Source: Klebsiella pneumoniae (GTDB taxonomy: Bacteria; Pseudomonadota; Gammaproteobacteria; Enterobacterales; Enterobacteriaceae). Taken from it: DNA of 64,000 bases. Shown here in pieces: positions 60,224 to 64,000 of this stretch. The position numbers and the translations under genes were made by a program. Location of the stretch: NCBI RefSeq assembly GCF_000742135.1, contig NZ_KN046818.1, forward strand, positions 1,674,841 to 1,738,840. The letters run 5' to 3'. Every line of letters begins with the position of its first letter. Within the stretch, counting starts at the first letter, position 1. The notes beneath the pieces were generated by a model, which did not search any database, was not told where the DNA came from, and worked only from the letters and a program-made list of their open reading frames with translations.

Positions 60224-61528
60224 ATGACTACGCCATTGAAAAAAATCGTAATTGTGGGTGGCGGCGCTGGCGGACTGGAACTGGCAACTCAGCTGGGGAG
60301 AAAGTTAGGGCGCCATAAGAAAGCGAAAATCACTCTGGTGGACCGTAACCACAGCCATCTGTGGAAGCCGCTGCTGCACGAAGTGGCCACCGGTTCTCTG
60401 GATGAAGGCGTTGATGCGCTGAGCTATCTGGCCCATGCCCGCAACCACGGTTTCCAGTTCCAGCTGGGCTCGGTGGTCGATATCAACCGCGAAGGGAAAA
60501 CCATCACCCTCGGCGAGCTGCGCAATGAAAAAGGCGAGCTGCTGGTGGCTGAGCGTAAACTGCCGTACGACACGCTGGTCATGGCGTTGGGCAGTACCTC
60601 GAATGACTTTAATACCCCTGGCGTAAAAGAGAACTGCATTTTCCTCGACAACCCGCACCAGGCGCGTCGCTTCCATCAGGAAATGCTCAACCTGTTCCTT
60701 AAATACTCTGCTAACCTCGGCGCTAACGGTAAAGTAAATATCGCCATCGTCGGCGGCGGCGCCACCGGCGTGGAGCTCTCCGCTGAGTTGCACAATGCGG
60801 TGAAACAGCTGCACAGCTACGGCTACAAAGGGCTGACCAACGAAGCGCTGAACGTCACGCTGGTCGAGGCGGGCGAGCGCATTCTGCCTGCGCTGCCGCC
60901 GCGCATTTCCGGGGCAGCGCATAATGAGCTGACTAAGCTGGGCGTACGGGTGCTGACGCAGACCATGGTCACCAGCGCGGATGCGGGCGGCCTGCACACT
61001 AAAGATGGCGAATATATTGAGGCGGATCTAATGGTCTGGGCGGCGGGGATCAAAGCGCCAGATTTCATGAAAGAGATCGGCGGCCTCGAAACCAACCGTA
61101 TCAATCAGCTGGTGGTCGAGCCGACGCTGCAGACTACCCGCGATGCGGATATTTTCGCCATCGGCGACTGCGCCTCCTGCGCCCGTCCGGAAGGCGGCTT
61201 TGTGCCTCCGCGGGCCCAGGCGGCGCACCAGATGGCTACCTGCGCGCTGAACAACATCCTGGCGCAGATGAAAGGCAAACCGCTGAAGGCGTACACCTAT
61301 AAAGACCATGGCTCGCTGGTGTCGCTTTCAAATTACTCCACCGTCGGCAGCCTGATGGGTAACCTGATGCGCGGTTCGATGATGGTGGAAGGGCGCATTG
61401 CGCGCTTCGTGTACATCTCCCTGTACCGTATGCACCAGATTGCCCTGCATGGTTACTTCAAGACCGGCCTGATGATGCTGGTCGGGCGCATCAACCGCAT
61501 CATTCGCCCGCGCCTGAAGCTGCACTAA
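60224..61528 (+). CDS. ndh: Ndh, type II NADH:quinone dehydrogenase
   Basis: Peripheral membrane FAD enzyme passing electrons from NADH to quinone without proton pumping. 434 aa, equal to E. coli. FAD motif [18 protein letters not shown] (about 8-25), NADH motif [20 protein letters not shown] (about 171-190), [21 protein letters not shown], and an amphipathic carboxyl end for membrane binding ([20 protein letters not shown]). FNR box upstream. Confidence 0.97.
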   Translation: MTTPLKKIVIVGGGAGGLELATQLGRKLGRHKKAKITLVDRNHSHLWKPLLHEVATGSLDEGVDALSYLAHARNHGFQFQLGSVVDINREGKTITLGELRNEKGELLVAERKLPYDTLVMALGSTSNDFNTPGVKENCIFLDNPHQARRFHQEMLNLFLKYSANLGANGKVNIAIVGGGATGVELSAELHNAVKQLHSYGYKGLTNEALNVTLVEAGERILPALPPRISGAAHNELTKLGVRVLTQTMVTSADAGGLHTKDGEYIEADLMVWAAGIKAPDFMKEIGGLETNRINQLVVEPTLQTTRDADIFAIGDCASCARPEGGFVPPRAQAAHQMATCALNNILAQMKGKPLKAYTYKDHGSLVSLSNYSTVGSLMGNLMRGSMMVEGRIARFVYISLYRMHQIALHGYFKTGLMMLVGRINRIIRPRLKLH

Positions 61529-61540
61529 TCGCTGTCGCGA

Positions 61541-61577
61541 CCCGGAGGCGCGCTCTGAGGGCGCCTCCGGGCTCTTC
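61541..61577 (+). terminator. Probable terminator of ndh
   Basis: CCCGGAGGCGC..GCGCCTCCGGG, 9-base loop, followed by CTCTTCT; long stem, weak T tract. Confidence 0.6.
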
Positions 61578-61722
61578 TGCTGAAACCGCAGAGATCCCGC
61601 TCGGAATCCTCTGAATCCCTTTGATTTGCAGCGAATTCTCGCGCTTTTCATCCGCTATCTGATTTGCGCCCTCCCGGCTCCGGTTGCAAAATTGTATCAA
61701 CAGCAACAAAGGAGGAACTCCC

Positions 61723-62262
61723 GTGAATAAATCTATGTTGGCGGGTATAGGGATAGGCGTGGCTGCCGCGCTGGGCGTTGCAGCTGTCGCTGGTCTCAAC
61801 GTGTTGGATCGCGGCCCGCAGTATGCGCAAGTGGTCTCCAGTACACCGATTAAAGAAACCGTGAAAACGCCGCGTCAGGAATGCCGCAATGTCACGGTGA
61901 CTCATCGTCGTCCGGTACAGGATGAAAACCGCATCGCCGGTTCGGTGCTGGGCGCGGTAGCGGGCGGGGTGATTGGCCACCAGTTTGGCGGCGGTCACGG
62001 ACGCAGCGTGGCGACGGTTGTAGGTGCGCTGGGCGGCGGCTATGCAGGCAACCAGATCCAGGGCGCGATGCAGGACAACGATACCTACACCACCACCCAG
62101 CAGCGCTGCAAAACGGTGTATGACAAATCCGATAAAATGCTCGGCTACGATGTGACCTATAAGATAGGCGATCAGCAGGGGAAAATCCGCATGGATCACG
62201 ATCCCGGCAGCCAGATCCCGCTGGACAACAACGGCCAGCTGGTCCTGAACAACAAAATCTAA
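61723..62262 (+). CDS. ycfJ: YcfJ, glycine-zipper outer-membrane protein
   Basis: 179 aa, equal to E. coli; function unknown. GTG start with a strong AAAGGAGGA. An amino-terminal hydrophobic signal or anchor (MLAGIGIGVAAALGVAAVAG), then a glycine zipper AGSVLGAVAGGVIGHQFGGG and VATVVGALGGGYAGNQIQG (about 75-125), and RCKTVYDKSDKMLGYDVTYK. Confidence 0.95.
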   Translation: MNKSMLAGIGIGVAAALGVAAVAGLNVLDRGPQYAQVVSSTPIKETVKTPRQECRNVTVTHRRPVQDENRIAGSVLGAVAGGVIGHQFGGGHGRSVATVVGALGGGYAGNQIQGAMQDNDTYTTTQQRCKTVYDKSDKMLGYDVTYKIGDQQGKIRMDHDPGSQIPLDNNGQLVLNNKI

Positions 62263-62283
62263 AAACAGATTTGTGTAGTGATT

Positions 62284-62319
62284 AGCCCCTCAATCGCTCA
62301 GGCTGAGGGGCTTTTTTTA
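62284..62319. terminator. Bidirectional terminator ycfJ / siderophore receptor gene
   Basis: AGCCCCTCA..TGAGGGGCT with an 11-base loop, then T7, between convergent genes. Confidence 0.85.
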
Positions 62320-64000
62320 TCAGAAGGTTAAGGCGTAGTTCAGACCAAAGGTGCGGCCACGACCTTTGTACTCATACAGCGATGAACTGCCGTAGGTTGG
62401 GCTGTAGAGCAGCGGCGCGCGCTGGCCCCAGATAGTGACATAGTCTTCGTTAAGCAGGTTTTCGATACTGAAGGTCAGTTTCCCCACCGGCAGCGCGTAA
62501 CTACCGATAAAATCGACGGTGTTATAGCCTTCCAGCTTGTTGCCGGCGGCATCGCTGAGGTCAAATACCTGCTGACTCTGCACGCGCAGGCTCCACGGAT
62601 CCGGCGCCCAGCCCACCCAGGCGGTGGCTTTAGACGGCGAGGCGAGGGTGACGTCCCATTTTTGCCAGCGGCCGTCGGTCTGCACCTGGGATTTCAGCAC
62701 GTTGAAGTTACCGCCGACGCTCCAGTCGCTATCCGGAATAAAGTAGTCGACCGCCCCCTCAACGCCGTAAATACGCCGTTTGTCGGACTGAACGTCGATG
62801 GTCATGTCGGTGCGGTTGACGACAATGGTCTTATCCGAGGTCGAGTAATACGCCGCCAGCTGGGTGCGCAGGTTATCGCCGGTGTAGCGCCAGCCCAGCT
62901 CATACGAGTTAACTTTGATCCCCTGCAGCGGCGAGTCATCGACGTTGACGCTGGAGATCAGCGGCAGATGACCATTCACCGCAGCGCCATATTTACCGAT
63001 GCCATAGTATTTACCAGGGTCCGGTAGCTCGACGCCCTGCGAGAAGTTAAACCAGGTTTGTTGACGCTCGGTCAGGTGGGCCACGATCCCGGCGTTAAAC
63101 AGGAAATTGTCATAATCGGTTTTGCCGCCTTTGATGGCGTCGGCGGAGCGCGCTTTGCCGTTGGCGATATCCTGCTGCTGGGCGTAGCCGACAAAGTCGT
63201 CGACCCGGTTTTCGGTCCACTGGTAGCGCACCCCGCCGCTGACGGTAAAGATATCGTTCAGATCGTAGCTGGACTGCAGGAATGGCGCGACATTGGAAAT
63301 ACTGTATCCCGGGTAGCGGCCGGTTGTGTAGATCGATTCGTTGTGCAACCCGCCGGAGGCCATCGATTGTGGCAGATCGAAGAACATCTGGTTGGCATTA
63401 AAGGTCTCATGATCGGCGTCGAGACCCCAGGTGAGATCCCACCCCGCCAGCGGTTGACTGTTGAGGGTCAGCTTGGCCCCATACTGATCGGTATCCTGCT
63501 GCGACGAGGAGAAGCTACTGACCTGACCTTTCGTGAGCGTCGGGAACGGATAGAAGGTGAGGGACTCATCGCGATAGTACACCTGGCTCACCAGATTCTG
63601 GCCGAAAAAGTCGGCATCGGAGTACTGGAGGCTGATCAGATGGCGTTCGGTGCCGGAGATACGATCGGAATTGAGCCCGTCGGTGGTATACGCTTTGCCG
63701 CCGCTGGTGACCGCGGACATGTTCTTCCCGAGCCACAGACCGTAGTCATCATCGCCCTGGCTTTTATAATACTGGGTGACCAGCTGCAGCTGGCGGTTAT
63801 CATCGATCTCAATCGTCCCCGTCCCCATCACGTCGAGGCGGTCAGAGTGCTGGAGCCCCGTTTGGGTATTATCGAGGATCAGCGCATCGTTATTGCCGTC
63901 GTACCAGCCGCCGAAACGCTGATAGGCTACCGACAAGCGGCCGGATGCGTGGTCTGTTCCGCCGCTGACGGCCGCCGCGACGCGCTCATCATGATCGTTG
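62320..64000 (-). CDS. IutA-like TonB-dependent siderophore receptor, partial (5' end off right edge)
   Basis: About 560 carboxyl residues of an outer-membrane receptor; the frame is open to the window edge, so an ATG-initiated reading from 63936 is only an internal Met. The sequence follows the aerobactin receptor IutA closely as I recall it (about 730 aa): VSGGTDHASGRLSVAYQRFG, LQLVTQYYKSQGDDDYGL, NFSQGVELPDPGKYYGIGKY, FSIENLLNEDYVTIWGQRAP, and the beta-barrel end YEYKGRGRTFGLNYALTF with terminal Phe. Many short differences make it a homologue, not the plasmid allele. No siderophore synthesis genes are seen; ligand probably a hydroxamate siderophore. The plug and TonB box lie outside the window. 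Confidence 0.9.
   Translation of the reverse strand, partial: NDHDERVAAAVSGGTDHASGRLSVAYQRFGGWYDGNNDALILDNTQTGLQHSDRLDVMGTGTIEIDDNRQLQLVTQYYKSQGDDDYGLWLGKNMSAVTSGGKAYTTDGLNSDRISGTERHLISLQYSDADFFGQNLVSQVYYRDESLTFYPFPTLTKGQVSSFSSSQQDTDQYGAKLTLNSQPLAGWDLTWGLDADHETFNANQMFFDLPQSMASGGLHNESIYTTGRYPGYSISNVAPFLQSSYDLNDIFTVSGGVRYQWTENRVDDFVGYAQQQDIANGKARSADAIKGGKTDYDNFLFNAGIVAHLTERQQTWFNFSQGVELPDPGKYYGIGKYGAAVNGHLPLISSVNVDDSPLQGIKVNSYELGWRYTGDNLRTQLAAYYSTSDKTIVVNRTDMTIDVQSDKRRIYGVEGAVDYFIPDSDWSVGGNFNVLKSQVQTDGRWQKWDVTLASPSKATAWVGWAPDPWSLRVQSQQVFDLSDAAGNKLEGYNTVDFIGSYALPVGKLTFSIENLLNEDYVTIWGQRAPLLYSPTYGSSSLYEYKGRGRTFGLNYALTF

Overview
The window is chromosomal DNA of an enterobacterium, most likely Klebsiella (K. 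pneumoniae complex). Nearly every gene has a close, co-ordered counterpart on the E. coli chromosome between efeU and ycfJ. However, the curli (csg) and flagellar (flg) clusters that interrupt this stretch in E. coli are both absent, which fits a non-motile Klebsiella. Base composition is GC-rich, apart from one visibly AT-rich gene (5512-6156) next to a tRNA. This is recognition from memory of protein families; no database search was possible.

Layout. 1-398: amino end of a NupC-type nucleoside transporter. 596-3981: Fur-type box and efeUOB, a ferrous/haem iron uptake system. 4216-5274: phoH. 5512-6156: AT-rich DsbA-like protein with a CGPC active site. 6196-11529: accessory segment bounded by two identical tRNA-Ser(GGA) genes, with a 133-bp duplication carrying the tRNA 3' end. 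Between the tRNAs lie a YcaC-type hydrolase, a pirin, a divergent LysR regulator, and an arginase-fold protein with a TetR regulator and a 26-bp perfect palindrome. 11798-15402: ghrA, ycdX, ycdY, ycdZ, ymdB, with no curli genes. 15469-21583: TetR regulator and the osmoregulated periplasmic glucan genes opgC and opgGH. 21649-33697: yceK, msyB, mdtG, lpxL, trhO, the tiny yceO, solA, bssS, dinI, pyrC, yceB, mdtH, rimJ, yceH, mviM. 33809-37658: murJ, then an MFS exporter and a LysR regulator where E. coli has flg genes. 37697-43204: rne, its long leader, rluC, yceF. 43346-53426: yceD-rpmF-plsX-fabH-fabD-fabG-acpP-fabF-pabC-mltG-tmk-holB, the lipid, ribosome and replication cluster. 53437-62262: ycfH, ptsG, hinT, ycfL, lpoB, thiK, nagZ, ycfP, ndh, ycfJ. 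62320-64000: the carboxyl three quarters of an IutA-like TonB-dependent siderophore receptor, running off the right edge.

How the genes work together. Iron supply (efeUOB, IutA-like receptor), envelope building (lpxL, murJ, mltG, lpoB, nagZ, opgCGH), fatty-acid initiation and elongation (plsX, fabHDG, acpP, fabF), and RNA and translation functions (rne, rluC, rimJ, rpmF, trhO) make up the core. Regulatory signals readable in the DNA include a Fur box (efeU), CRP site (ycdZ), LexA box (dinI), PurR box (pyrC), FNR box (ndh), the Mlc/SgrS leader of ptsG and many intrinsic terminators. The least ordinary part is the tRNA-Ser segment at 5.5-11.5 kb. I did not find a clearly new multi-gene system; the best candidates are the palindrome-controlled arginase-like/TetR pair and the tRNA-linked repeats.
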